From contig NZ_CP102282.1 of assembly GCF_025150745.1 (NCBI RefSeq), positions 2,057,501 to 2,121,500 on the forward strand: a DNA stretch of 64,000 bases, given 5' to 3'. The position numbers and the translations under genes were made by a program. The stretch is from Eubacterium ventriosum (GTDB lineage Bacteria > Bacillota > Clostridia > Lachnospirales > Lachnospiraceae). The notes beneath the pieces are model-generated. The model saw only the letters and a program-made list of their open reading frames with translations. It did no database searches and was not told the DNA's origin. Positions 36,455 to 45,423 of the stretch are shown here, piece by piece. Positions within the stretch are counted from its first letter, which is position 1. Each line of letters opens with the position of its first letter.

Positions 36455-38113
36455 TTATCCCACAGGGAAAATACTTCCACCTACGAACTCTCTAACAAGA
36501 GAATTATGTGGAATTGTATCCTTAGGCATTCCGAGTACATAATCAAGACATTTCAAAAGCCGCTTAGCTTCAAGATATTCAGATGTTCCCTCCGGCACGC
36601 TAAACAAAGCAGATTCTGCATATGTTTTAAGTACCGAAAGTTCATACACCATTGCCGTATCAAACACTACATCGGCTGTATCCTGGTAAGGGAAAATATT
36701 TTTTTCCTCACCTCTTCTTACCCGTTGCCACATCTCTATTGTTCTTTCTGCAGAAGAACCTCTAGTTCTAACGTCCCTTACTATTCTTCTAAGTAATCTA
36801 AGATCAGATGTTGAAACTCTATTATGTTCATCTACATTAATTGGAGTTAATGCACTAACATAAATTTTATATTTTTTATCATCCGGCAAACTATAAGACA
36901 TCTTGTCATTAAGACAATGTATTCCTTCAATAACAAGAACATCATCTTCTCCCAGTTTTAGATAATCTCCGTTAAACTTTCTCTTTCCTGACACAAAATC
37001 AAATACAGGTAGTTCTACCTCTTTTCCTGCAAGAAGATCTGTCATCTGCTCATTGAAGAATTTTACATCTAATGCTTCAATTACTTCATAATCAAGTTTT
37101 CCATCTGCATCTCTTGGTGTATCTTCCCTATTCACACAGTAATTATCTACTGAAATAGGATGAGGTTTCAAACCCTGAGCCATTAATTGAATAGATAATC
37201 TATGAGAAAAAGATGTTTTTCCTGATGAAGAAGGTCCTGCAATCATTACAACCTTAACATTTTCTCTTGAAGCAATATCTGCTGCCACATCACCTATTCT
37301 CTTTTCCTGCAATGCTTCCTGAACCATCATTATATTGTTCATTGACCCATCAGTTATTTTGTCATTTAGATATCCGATTGTAGGCACACCAATCATTTCA
37401 GCCCAATCTGTTGATTTTTTTATAACATTGTAAACCTTATTTCTAGGTACAAACTCTGGCACAACTTCCGGTTCTTCTTTTGTAGGCAACTGTAATACAA
37501 AACCTTCATCATATTTAATCAAGTCAAAATATTTAAGAATACCTGTTGAATACGCCATATATCCATAGAAATAATCTTCAAAACCTTCTATTCTGTAAAT
37601 ATTAACTGCTGAAGATCTTCGATATTTAAGCAAATGAACTTTATCCTTCATTCCATATCTTTCAAACTTCTTAATCGCTTTAGCTGTAGGTATTGATTCT
37701 TTCTGAATAAGTATATCTCTTTTGCATAACTTAATCATTTCGTTCCTAACATTTTTTAAAAGTTTATCATCTACTTCAACATTTCCAAAAACCTGACAAT
37801 AATAGCCTTTGCTAACTGAGCAGTGAACAGAAATTTTTTCTATGTTATTTCTGCCTGCCACTGCATAAAATGCCTTAAGCATAAGGAATGTTGCGCTTCT
37901 TCTATAGCACTCATTTCCAACAAAACTTGCCGTTGTAACAAATGCAATATTACAGTTTTCAACTAATACTTTAGATAATTCAGATAAAGTTCCATTGCAT
38001 TTTGCAAGAATAATCTGATGCTTATATTCACTTTGGTGCTCTCTTGCTATTTCATAAAGTGTTGTTCCATCCTCATATTCGTATGTTTTCTGTCCTATAG
38101 TTACTTTAATCAT
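36455..38113 (-). CDS. Nucleoside kinase with N-terminal TGS / ThrRS-like region (uridine-kinase family)
   Basis: A 552-residue protein combining a TGS-like domain (IKVTIGQKTYEYEDGTTLYE) and a threonyl-tRNA-synthetase second-domain-like segment (NECYRRSATFLMLKAFYA) with a C-terminal P-loop kinase. The Walker A is MIAGPSSSGKTSFSHRL, followed by the uridine kinase/phosphoribulokinase features SVDNYCVNREDTPRDADG and IEGIHCLND. Such proteins are annotated as nucleoside kinases in Clostridia; the substrate is not established. The ATG at 38113 follows GGGAGGG; an upstream TTG would include that site. It overlaps the trmK 3' end by eight bases. Confidence 0.85.
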   Translation of the reverse strand: MIKVTIGQKTYEYEDGTTLYEIAREHQSEYKHQIILAKCNGTLSELSKVLVENCNIAFVTTASFVGNECYRRSATFLMLKAFYAVAGRNNIEKISVHCSVSKGYYCQVFGNVEVDDKLLKNVRNEMIKLCKRDILIQKESIPTAKAIKKFERYGMKDKVHLLKYRRSSAVNIYRIEGFEDYFYGYMAYSTGILKYFDLIKYDEGFVLQLPTKEEPEVVPEFVPRNKVYNVIKKSTDWAEMIGVPTIGYLNDKITDGSMNNIMMVQEALQEKRIGDVAADIASRENVKVVMIAGPSSSGKTSFSHRLSIQLMAQGLKPHPISVDNYCVNREDTPRDADGKLDYEVIEALDVKFFNEQMTDLLAGKEVELPVFDFVSGKRKFNGDYLKLGEDDVLVIEGIHCLNDKMSYSLPDDKKYKIYVSALTPINVDEHNRVSTSDLRLLRRIVRDVRTRGSSAERTIEMWQRVRRGEEKNIFPYQDTADVVFDTAMVYELSVLKTYAESALFSVPEGTSEYLEAKRLLKCLDYVLGMPKDTIPHNSLVREFVGGSIFPVG

Positions 38114-38798
38114 ATGATTCCCTCCCAACTCTGTTATATTCTAAAATCTTTTCAACTTCTAAAAGATCTTTGCTTTGATTCTCAATCATTTTCTGTTTGA
38201 TTTTTTGAAATTTAGCATTCTCTTTATCCAGATATTTTTTTAAAGTTGCATCTTGTCTATCAAGTAATATTCTACCATATAATAATTCTGTTTCTGAATA
38301 AGGATAAGATTCCTGTCCTTTTTCGGCCTTTATTATCGTGTAAAACTTATTCATGTCAATAAGCATTTTTTCGTCCGTTATGTGCCACTTATGTTCTTCT
38401 AAATACTTGCGCACCAAGTCTCCCCTTTTATGAGGTGATAAAACAAGTTCTTTAACCGGTCTACTACAGTTTTCTAACTTTGCCAAACCATTCTCAAGAA
38501 TGTTAACAATAAGCTCTCCGCCCATTCCAGCAATTATTATAGTATCTGCTTTTTCAGGTTCAAGTTTTTCTAATCCATTTGATTTAATTGCCTGAATTTT
38601 TTCACTTAAACCATAGTTTTCTATATTCTTAATTGCACTTTCTATGGGGCCTTGATTAATATCCATTGCATAAGCTTTGGGACATATTCCTTTTTCTACA
38701 AGATAAATAGGCACATATCCATGATCTGTGCCTATATCTGCTATAATATTTCCTTTTGTAACCATTGAGGCTACCTGTTCCAGTCTTTTTGATAACAT
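38106..38798 (-). CDS. trmK: tRNA (adenine-22-N1)-methyltransferase TrmK
   Basis: SAM-dependent enzyme that makes m1A22 in tRNAs. The 230-residue protein opens with LSKRLEQVASMVTKG, the family's usual start. The SAM motif is IADIGTDHGYVPIYLVEKG, and IIIAGMGGELI follows, with ELVLSPHKRGDLVRKYL. The C-terminus is a coiled coil (KKYLDKENAKFQKIKQKM). The ribosome site is weak (GTAGGT). It lies 26 bases after dnaG. In many Firmicutes the sigma factor gene rpoD sits between dnaG and trmK; here it does not. Confidence 0.93.
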   Translation of the reverse strand: MLSKRLEQVASMVTKGNIIADIGTDHGYVPIYLVEKGICPKAYAMDINQGPIESAIKNIENYGLSEKIQAIKSNGLEKLEPEKADTIIIAGMGGELIVNILENGLAKLENCSRPVKELVLSPHKRGDLVRKYLEEHKWHITDEKMLIDMNKFYTIIKAEKGQESYPYSETELLYGRILLDRQDATLKKYLDKENAKFQKIKQKMIENQSKDLLEVEKILEYNRVGRESYD

Positions 38799-38824
38799 AT
38801 ATATTACCTACTTTTAGTCTATTT

Positions 38825-40588
38825 TTAATCCAATGTTACATGAATCTTTTGTAACTGATTCTGTTCTTTTATTATATTCTGTAAGTCCTGAATATCCGTA
38901 GCCTTTGAAGCTCTATAGTCAAGACTTGATTTTTTTATCTTAATAACTGCATCATTTATGGCTCTTTCCTGCTCTGCAAGACTTAAATTAGCCCTTATTG
39001 GAGAAACAAAAAGTTCAGCCACTTTCTTGTGTTCCTCCTCATCGGAATAACTGTCCATAATCTGTGCAGGATTTCCTTTTCCTGATTCCATTTGTTCCCA
39101 AAATCTTACTGCTACATCGTGATAAAACGGATCAATAAAATCCTCCGGTGAAATAACCTGAGCAACTTTCTTAAACCAGTTGTCTCTGTCTATAAGATAT
39201 GCCAACAATATTCGCTGTGTCTTTATTGCCGCATCTTCTTTAGTACTCTTCTTATTTTCAACCTGCTGTCTTTCCTGAACTGTTTCTTCCTTGCCTACAT
39301 AATTCAGGGCTTTCTTTTTTACAAGCCTTGAAAGACCGTCTTTTGAAATGTTAAAAGTCTGACAAACTGAATCTATATAATTCTCTCTTTCCAGTTCATC
39401 TTTAAAAACAAGCAACATTTCTGCAACTTTGTTCTGAAAAGCTGTTTTCTCCTGAGGATCATTCAAATCATAATTCTTTCGCTCATTGTCAACCTGGAAA
39501 ATAAAGAAGTTCGTTGCTGTCTTTATTCTTTCCTCGTAAGCTTCTCTTCCCATATTCTTAATAAATTCATCAGGATCTTTGTAAGGTTTCATGTTAAGAA
39601 CCTTAATTGCAAGACCGGATTCCCTAAGATATGGAATGGCACGTAATGCAGCTTTAATTCCTGCTTCATCACTGTCAAAAGTTAATACTGCTTCCTTTGC
39701 GTATCTTTTTATAAGTGATGCGTGACGTGAAGTAAAAGCTGTTCCAAGGGCAGCTACCGCATTATTAAAGCCTGCCTGATGAAGACTTATAACATCCATA
39801 TAGCCCTCACATATAAGCATATAATCCTTCCTTGCACTTCTTGCCACGTTTAGTCCGTAAAGATTTCTGCTTTTATCAAAAACCTTAGTTTCAGGAGAAT
39901 TTAAATACTTAGGCTTACCATCCCCCATTACTCTTCCACCGAAAGCTATAACTCTGTTATTTGCATCCATAATTGGGAACATTACACGATTCCAAAACTT
40001 GTCATTTACGCCTCTTACTTCATCAAAAGTAAAAAGTCCTGTTTCCTTTAGCTCTGTATCGTTATACCCCTTACTTCTTAAATACTGATACAAGTTGTTG
40101 CTATATTTGTCTGAATAGCCAAGTCCGAATTTCACAATTGTTTTATCTGATAACTCTCTGCCTTTTAAATAATGATATGCTGTTTTTCCTCTGTCTGAAC
40201 GTAACAAATAATGATAATACTTGGCTGCTTCTGTATTTATCTCTATTATCTTAGATTTAAGGTCCTTCTCCTGTCTTGCTTCTTTTGAATATTCCATCTT
40301 TGGAAGTTCAATTCCTGCACGGTTTGCAAGTACCTCTAAAGCCTCAACAAAAGTATAATTTTCATATTTCATAAGAAAAGATATAACATTTCCCCCTTCT
40401 CCACATCCAAAACAGTAATACATCTGCTTGTGTGGTGACACAGAAAATGAAGGTGATTTTTCGTTGTGGAAAGGACAAAGTCCAAAATATGAACTTCCCT
40501 TCTTCTGTAACTTAACATAATCACCAATTACATCTACTATATTATTTTCTGTTCTAACCTGTTCTATAATATCTTCTGAATAAAACAT
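38825..40588 (-). CDS. dnaG: DNA primase
   Basis: Makes RNA primers at the replication fork. The 587-residue protein has the zinc-binding domain with CPFHNEKSPSFSVSPHKQ and YYCFGCGEGGN. The RNA polymerase/TOPRIM core follows, with FGGRVMGDGKPKYLNSPET, ICEGYMDVISLHQAG and LTFDSDEAGIKAAL. A C-terminal helicase-binding region starts near ILLAYLIDRDNWF. All metal-binding acidic residues are in place. GAGAGG precedes the ATG. It is co-directional with dgt upstream (26 bases) and trmK downstream (26 bases). Confidence 0.96.
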   Translation of the reverse strand: MFYSEDIIEQVRTENNIVDVIGDYVKLQKKGSSYFGLCPFHNEKSPSFSVSPHKQMYYCFGCGEGGNVISFLMKYENYTFVEALEVLANRAGIELPKMEYSKEARQEKDLKSKIIEINTEAAKYYHYLLRSDRGKTAYHYLKGRELSDKTIVKFGLGYSDKYSNNLYQYLRSKGYNDTELKETGLFTFDEVRGVNDKFWNRVMFPIMDANNRVIAFGGRVMGDGKPKYLNSPETKVFDKSRNLYGLNVARSARKDYMLICEGYMDVISLHQAGFNNAVAALGTAFTSRHASLIKRYAKEAVLTFDSDEAGIKAALRAIPYLRESGLAIKVLNMKPYKDPDEFIKNMGREAYEERIKTATNFFIFQVDNERKNYDLNDPQEKTAFQNKVAEMLLVFKDELERENYIDSVCQTFNISKDGLSRLVKKKALNYVGKEETVQERQQVENKKSTKEDAAIKTQRILLAYLIDRDNWFKKVAQVISPEDFIDPFYHDVAVRFWEQMESGKGNPAQIMDSYSDEEEHKKVAELFVSPIRANLSLAEQERAINDAVIKIKKSSLDYRASKATDIQDLQNIIKEQNQLQKIHVTLD

Positions 40589-40614
40589 TTGTGCCTCTCT
40601 ATTTTAGTTTCTTA

Positions 40615-41625
40615 TTACCACATTTTCCAAAAACCCGGTTCATATATCTGCTGGAACTTTGCCACTGAATACTGGTCGCTCATTCCTGCAATGTAATCGC
40701 AAACTACTCTTTCCTCATCCTGACCTTTTTCTTCAATCAGATATATAAACTCTTCAGGCATTAATTCTACATTTCTCATATAATACTCAAACAGCATTTT
40801 AAGCATTGCCTTGGCTTTTGTTTCTTCACTTTTGGCCAACGGATTAGTATATACGTTCTTAAACATATATTTTCTAAGACCCATCATAGCATTCTCAACT
40901 TCCGGTGACATTAAAATATCATTCTTATCAATGCTATGAGATACAACATCATGTATTAAAGTATCCAATCTAACCTTTGTAGTATCTCCCAATATATCTG
41001 CATATTCTTTTGGAATATCTTTCTCTGTGATTATCTTTCCTCTTATGGCATCATCAATATCATGATTAATATAGGCTATCTTATCTGATAGCCTTACGAC
41101 CTTTCCTTCCAAAGTTGATGGATTACCGCTTGTTCTGTGGTTAACTATGCCGTCTCTTACTTCTTTTGTAAGGTTAAGCCCCTTACCGTTATTCTCCAAT
41201 ATTTCAACTACTCTTATGCTCTGTTTGAAATGTTCAAAGCCCTGACTGCAAACATCATTAAGTGCCGACTCTCCTGCGTGGCCAAATGGTGTATGCCCCA
41301 AGTCATGTCCCAAAGCTATGGCTTCTGTCAAATCCTCATTAAGCCGCAATGCCTTGGCAATTGTTCTTGCAATCTGCGCAACTTCCAGTGTATGTGTAAG
41401 TCTTGTTCTATAATGGTCACCCATAGGTGCAAGAAAAACCTGTGTCTTATGCTTCATTCTTCTAAACGCTTTACAATGTATAATTCGATCCCTGTCTCTC
41501 TGATAAACTGTCCTAATGTCACATTGTTCTTCTTCCCTGTCTCTACCCTGACTTTCACAACTTAATGATGCATAAGGGCTTAGGTATTTTCTTTCTAATT
41601 TCTCACTTTGTTCTCTAATATTCAT
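40615..41625 (-). CDS. dgt: Deoxyguanosinetriphosphate triphosphohydrolase-like protein
   Basis: A 336-residue HD-domain dNTPase that removes triphosphate from dGTP or other dNTPs. The metal ligands are in RTRLTHTLEVAQIARTIA (His) and ALGHDLGHTPFGHAGE (His-Asp), with a late Asp in RLSDKIAYINHDIDDA. It has the RDRDRIIHCKAFRRMKHKTQVF opening (split: RDRIIHCKAFRR and MKHKTQVFL) of the short Dgt type common in Firmicutes. GGAGG precedes the ATG. The dgt-dnaG pairing, with dNTP control next to primase, is a conserved clostridial arrangement. Confidence 0.93.
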   Translation of the reverse strand: MNIREQSEKLERKYLSPYASLSCESQGRDREEEQCDIRTVYQRDRDRIIHCKAFRRMKHKTQVFLAPMGDHYRTRLTHTLEVAQIARTIAKALRLNEDLTEAIALGHDLGHTPFGHAGESALNDVCSQGFEHFKQSIRVVEILENNGKGLNLTKEVRDGIVNHRTSGNPSTLEGKVVRLSDKIAYINHDIDDAIRGKIITEKDIPKEYADILGDTTKVRLDTLIHDVVSHSIDKNDILMSPEVENAMMGLRKYMFKNVYTNPLAKSEETKAKAMLKMLFEYYMRNVELMPEEFIYLIEEKGQDEERVVCDYIAGMSDQYSVAKFQQIYEPGFWKMW

Positions 41626-41727
41626 AAGGCTTCACCTCCACTAATATATGTGGTTACAAATATGTAGTCGAAAATATGTTCATAGTATTTATTTAGATTT
41701 TAACACATTTTTTACTTTTTTCATATA

Positions 41728-41758
41728 GGATTTGGGTGTTAAAACACCTAAATCCTAC
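41728..41758 (-). promoter_or_regulatory. Strong hairpin upstream of dgt
   Basis: TAGGATTTGGGTGTT and AACACCTAAATCCTA form a near-perfect 14-15 bp stem about 105 bases before the dgt start. Neither strand has a following U-tract, though T-rich sequence precedes it on plus. Read on minus it is a 5' leader hairpin. Confidence 0.4.
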
Positions 41759-42052
41759 TAAATCTGCCAAAAACCAAAAAAGCATTACCAAAGTCCTGAT
41801 ACAATATTGCCACTTGTTAAATCCCGTTCTTTTTTCATTTATTCCGCTCCGTATTTTTACTATTTCATTTAACTAGTTTACTTTTTTTAAGAAATTAATG
41901 CAATGACTGTCACCGAAAACTTCAATTACAGCTTTAATTACAGCTTTAATTACATCTTTGATTACAGAACTTTTGTCACCTGAAAAATATTGCTTGCTAT
42001 TTTATTCAAAATGTAGTAAAACTTTTAGGTAACGCAAATTACTAAGTTACAT
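41759..42052. repeat. Gap before the tRNA genes, with a 12-bp tandem repeat
   Basis: AT-rich, no ORF. AATTACAGCTTT occurs at 41924-41935 and 41936-41947, then AATTACATCTTT at 41948-41959 and a partial fourth copy. Slippage could change the copy number. The promoter of the first tRNA must lie between this and 42053; no clean consensus is seen. Confidence 0.5.
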
Positions 42053-42136
42053 GCAGTTGTGGCGGAATTGGCATACGCGCATGATTCAGGTTCATGTTCT
42101 CGCAAGGGAGTGTGGGTTCAAGTCCCATCAACTGCA
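42053..42136 (+). tRNA. tRNA-Leu, anticodon CAG
   Basis: A full cloverleaf with long variable arm. Acceptor GCAGTTG pairs with CAACTGC, discriminator A. D-stem GCG/CGC; anticodon stem CATGA/TCATG with loop TTCAGGT, so anticodon CAG reading CUG. The T-arm is GTGGG-TTCAAGT-CCCAT. CCA is not encoded. Confidence 0.96.
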
Positions 42137-42193
42137 TTTAAGTAGAAAATATGTGTTTGGTTGTCAAATTTCACTTACATAATTCTACTAAAA

Positions 42194-42234
42194 AACAACT
42201 TTTTAAAAAATTTAAACTTTTTAAAAAAGTTGTT
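42194..42234 (+). repeat. AT-rich inverted repeat between the two tRNA-Leu genes
   Basis: AACAACTTTTT (42195-42205) pairs with AAAAAGTTGTT (about 42224-42234) through a very A/T-rich stem-loop. It ends at the -35 box of the next tRNA. It may terminate the first tRNA transcript. Confidence 0.5.
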
Positions 42235-42261
42235 GACACATAGCTAAGTTGATGGTATTAT
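42233..42261 (+). promoter_or_regulatory. Promoter of tRNA-Leu (AAG)
   Basis: Perfect -35 TTGACA (42233-42238), a 17-base spacer, and TATTAT (42256-42261), 22 bases before the tRNA. A strong sigma-A promoter showing that the second tRNA is transcribed on its own. Confidence 0.85.
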
Positions 42262-42283
42262 CTTACTTGCGTGTGAAACGTAC

Positions 42284-42368
42284 GCGGAAGTGTCGGAACT
42301 GGCAGACGAGCAAGACTAAGGATCTTGTGATCAATGCGATCGTGTGGGTTCAAGTCCCATCTTCCGCA
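42284..42368 (+). tRNA. tRNA-Leu, anticodon AAG
   Basis: A full cloverleaf: acceptor GCGGAAG with CTTCCGC, discriminator A, D-stem TCG/CGA, anticodon stem CAAGA/TCTTG with loop CTAAGGA. The long variable arm is GATC-AATGC-GATC and the T-loop TTCAAGT. The anticodon is AAG, with A at the wobble position, where most bacteria use GAG for this codon box. A34 would need deamination to inosine by TadA. CCA is not encoded. Confidence 0.93.
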
Positions 42369-42373
42369 TATTG

Positions 42374-42412
42374 AAAGCTTTGGAAGTTATTCCAAAGCTT
42401 TTTTTATTTTTT
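42374..42412 (+). terminator. Rho-independent terminator of tRNA-Leu (AAG)
   Basis: AAGCTTTGGAA (42375-42385) and TTCCAAAGCTT (42390-42400) form a perfect 11-bp stem with a GTTA loop, followed by TTTTTATTTTTT. Confidence 0.92.
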
Positions 42413-42449
42413 CACATCTTAATTTTCCACACTTTTCACAACACTTATA

Positions 42450-42493
42450 AAATCCCCGAAAAGCAGGCTCATCGCCTACTCATTCGGGGATTT
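42450..42493 (-). terminator. Terminator of the Gld-type ABC operon
   Basis: AAATCCCCGAA (42450-42460) pairs with TTCGGGGATTT (42483-42493); the loop holds a second small stem (AGGC/GCCT). On minus it is followed by TATAAG, a weak U-tract. It lies 43 bases after the DUF4340 gene. Confidence 0.65.
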
Positions 42494-42535
42494 CTACAAT
42501 TCTGTAATCTTATGAAAATTTCTGCTTGTACTTTC

Positions 42536-43177
42536 CTATTCTGCAGTTGTTTCCTGTGCTGTTGTCTCGCTTACAGTAGTTGTTTCTTCTGTTGTCTCTT
42601 CCACTGTTGTTGTTTCTTCTTCCAATTCTTCAACATCTTTTGAAAAGGCATCATTTACTGTACTATCTACCACATATACGTTAGTGTCATCATTTACCAT
42701 CATATAGTATTTTGTAGAATCATATGGATTAGTACTACCAATATATATTTTATTTACTTTTCCATCATTATCTGTAACAGTTATTGAATTTGTTTCACCT
42801 GTTATATTCCCATCAGAATCCTTTGTGAATCCGTACTGTGAAATATCTTCAGGGCTATCAATCTTGGTTGATGCATCTATTTCAACCAGTGTTGAAAGCA
42901 TTTCACTATTTATATTATTTGAATCAAGACTTTTTGATGTGTCACTTTCATCTTTCCACTTGTCATCTTTTTTCACAAGATTAATTGTGGCATCTTCATA
43001 ATTATAAGAAACTTTAGTAAGGTCCTTATAATTTTCTATTTCTAAAACTTTTATAGTTGAAGCTTCTTTTTCATTTGACTCTTTATTTTTGTAATAAGAT
43101 GTGATTCCAAAATATCCACCTATGCAAACAATAAGTATCACTGCCAACACTATAAATTGAATTTTTTGTTTTCTCAT
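42536..43177 (-). CDS. DUF4340-domain membrane-anchored protein
   Basis: A 213-residue protein with one N-terminal membrane helix (FIVLAVILIVCIGGYFGIT) and an outer domain. The DUF4340 pattern is a repeated beta unit: KDLTKVSYNYEDATINLVKKDDKW, NNINSEMLSTLVEIDAS, YGFTKDSDG, and GSTNPYDSTKYYMMVNDD with YVVDS. The tail is a Glu/Thr-rich low-complexity run of about 35 residues. DUF4340 proteins accompany GldG-like ABC components; the role is unknown. Its ATG shares a base with the stop of the preceding gene (43177), so it is translationally coupled to the permease. Confidence 0.85.
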   Translation of the reverse strand: MRKQKIQFIVLAVILIVCIGGYFGITSYYKNKESNEKEASTIKVLEIENYKDLTKVSYNYEDATINLVKKDDKWKDESDTSKSLDSNNINSEMLSTLVEIDASTKIDSPEDISQYGFTKDSDGNITGETNSITVTDNDGKVNKIYIGSTNPYDSTKYYMMVNDDTNVYVVDSTVNDAFSKDVEELEEETTTVEETTEETTTVSETTAQETTAE

Positions 43178-45423
43178 TATCTCTTTCTCCTTCTAACCCA
43201 AACCACAATTCCTGCTAACAGGATAATTACAGGTACTACTACTGAAATTAAAATTCCAAATAATCTGCTTCCTGATTCTGTTACTGTTAACTGTTCACTT
43301 GAAAGACTCTTTGCGGGTACCGATACTGTTTCAACTTCTGTATCAATGTAATCTTTCAATGCGTTATTTACTATCTGAGTGTTTGACTGAGAAACACTAT
43401 TATCCATTGTGTCTGATAATGAGTATACTGAACCAAATACAAGTAAACTTGCTGTGTTAGTTGTTGTTTCATCTGTAGAGTCACTATTTTCCTCTGATGA
43501 ATTACTTGTATCTGATGATTTATTTGAATCATCATTTGTTTTAGTTGTTGTTACAGTTTTTTCTACTGAAACTACTATATCAAATGGTCCATCCACATCC
43601 CCACTCTCTTTCTTGTATGTTGTTGCTTTAGAAGCATTCGTCTTAAGAACTGAATCTGATGATGTGGAAGCAAGTGCTGTATAAGTAATTGAATCATCAC
43701 TATTTTTAACCTGCTTTAATCCTGATGTATAAGGTGCAAATACATAACTTGAAAGCCCTGATGCGTAACCTGTTATTCCATCTGCAAAAGCAAACCATGG
43801 GCCATACTGGGTTGAATAATATGAAGTATTATTTTCTGCCACTACACCTGACTGAACATTAATGCCAAACTCTTTAAGAATAGAATTAAAGTTTGGCTTG
43901 TCAACGCCCTGACTTGTAAGATTTTCCAAACCTATAATTGCTTTTCCGCCATTATTTAAATAATTAATTACTATTTTTGCTTCATCTTCTGTATAGTCCT
44001 TTTCAGGTCCCAAAATAAGAAGTGCTGCACACTCGTCCGTTGTAATTTCTGTTCTATTTACTAATTTAATAGATTCTATTTCTGCATTATATTTTGAAAC
44101 AATATCTTTTAAATTACTGTCTGAGCCAAAATTTGTTGTGTCCGTTACAGCTTCGTCATGACCTTCAATCTGATATATTTTATACGTTGTATTTGATCTG
44201 ACATATGAAATCGCACTGTCTAGCTGCCCTTCACAATCATATGAAGATGCATTGTTTGAACCGGATGTGTAGTAAGAATAGGAATCCGAAACATAAATAT
44301 CGTTGTAATCTACTACCTTTGATTTACTTGTTTTCTCATTTACAACTATTAAACTGTTTGATGTAGGTGCTGTATCAGTATATTTCTGATAGAAATTTGG
44401 ATATAAAGTTGTATCCTTATATTCAACTTTAATATGCTTTGACGTAGACTGATACCTTTCAAGAGTTTTCTTTATTGTTGAATCTGCACTTGTTTTTGGT
44501 GCCATTACGTAGATAGTTATATCCGAATCTAATTTTTTAAGCATCTTCTTTGTATCACTAGAGATTGAGAACAGTGCTGTTGATGTCATATCAATTGTTG
44601 CGCTGCTGACTTTTGATGTAACAGTTGTGGCAATCATATTTGCAAAAACAGTTACTGCTACAACAATGGCAATAAATCCCATGCTGAAAACTCCTGTACC
44701 GATAGTTTTCTTTGATACATTCCATCTTCTTTTTTGAATTGACTGACATGTAAGGAAAAGGAATAGCACTGTAATTGAAATGTAATAAACAACTGCAGAA
44801 AGACTAATTACTCCATTTAAAAAATCCTGTACCGGTGTATACAAATCAAAACATCCAAGAATCTTTGTTAAAATGTTCCCATTAGATGAAATCATATTTT
44901 CCAACGACTGCATCATATATCCCATAAGAAGCACTACAATGCTTAAAATTGCCGAAATAACCTGACTTTCTGTTATTGATGAAATAAATATGCCTATTGC
45001 TATAAAAGCTGTACCATAAAGAAATAATCCAAAAATATTTGTGTATGATGTCTTAAATGATACTGTTCCAAAACTTGAAAGAATTAAAGGATACAGACAC
45101 ATTACAAAAACAGGTACTGCATAAATAGTTTCAAGTGCAAAAAACTTTCCTACAACTATTTTTCCAACAGATACCGGTGCTGTAAGTATTAACTGGTCAG
45201 TTTTCTGTCTACGTTCATCAGCTATTACTTTCATAGTCAAAATCGGCACTGTAAATACTAAAATCAATAAGCACTGATATACGGAATACATTTCTGAAAC
45301 TCCGTAACTCAAATTATAATATACAAAAAATATTCCTGCTATTAACGTTGTAACTGCAATAAACAGGCACGCTATTACTGAAGTAAAATAGGATTTTAAC
45401 TCCCTTCTATAAATCGCTAACAT
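43177..45423 (-). CDS. GldF-GldG fused ABC permease / auxiliary protein
   Basis: A 748-residue fusion. The first ~260 residues are an ABC-2/GldF-type permease with about six helices (MLAIYRRELKSYFTSVIAC at the start). A GldG-like exterior domain follows (VAVTVFANMIATTVTSKV helix, then KKMLKKLDSDITIYVM, KVVDYNDIYV, YKIYQIEGHDEAV, CAALLILGPEKDYTEDEA). Near the end are a Thr/Ser/Asp-rich segment and a last helix (FGILISVVVPVIILLAGIVVW) with a basic tail. I take the ATG at 45423, which follows AGGAGG and overlaps the 3' end of the ATPase gene by 17 bases; the opening to 45486 is inside that gene. The substrate is unknown. Confidence 0.85.
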   Translation of the reverse strand: MLAIYRRELKSYFTSVIACLFIAVTTLIAGIFFVYYNLSYGVSEMYSVYQCLLILVFTVPILTMKVIADERRQKTDQLILTAPVSVGKIVVGKFFALETIYAVPVFVMCLYPLILSSFGTVSFKTSYTNIFGLFLYGTAFIAIGIFISSITESQVISAILSIVVLLMGYMMQSLENMISSNGNILTKILGCFDLYTPVQDFLNGVISLSAVVYYISITVLFLFLTCQSIQKRRWNVSKKTIGTGVFSMGFIAIVVAVTVFANMIATTVTSKVSSATIDMTSTALFSISSDTKKMLKKLDSDITIYVMAPKTSADSTIKKTLERYQSTSKHIKVEYKDTTLYPNFYQKYTDTAPTSNSLIVVNEKTSKSKVVDYNDIYVSDSYSYYTSGSNNASSYDCEGQLDSAISYVRSNTTYKIYQIEGHDEAVTDTTNFGSDSNLKDIVSKYNAEIESIKLVNRTEITTDECAALLILGPEKDYTEDEAKIVINYLNNGGKAIIGLENLTSQGVDKPNFNSILKEFGINVQSGVVAENNTSYYSTQYGPWFAFADGITGYASGLSSYVFAPYTSGLKQVKNSDDSITYTALASTSSDSVLKTNASKATTYKKESGDVDGPFDIVVSVEKTVTTTKTNDDSNKSSDTSNSSEENSDSTDETTTNTASLLVFGSVYSLSDTMDNSVSQSNTQIVNNALKDYIDTEVETVSVPAKSLSSEQLTVTESGSRLFGILISVVVPVIILLAGIVVWVRRRKR

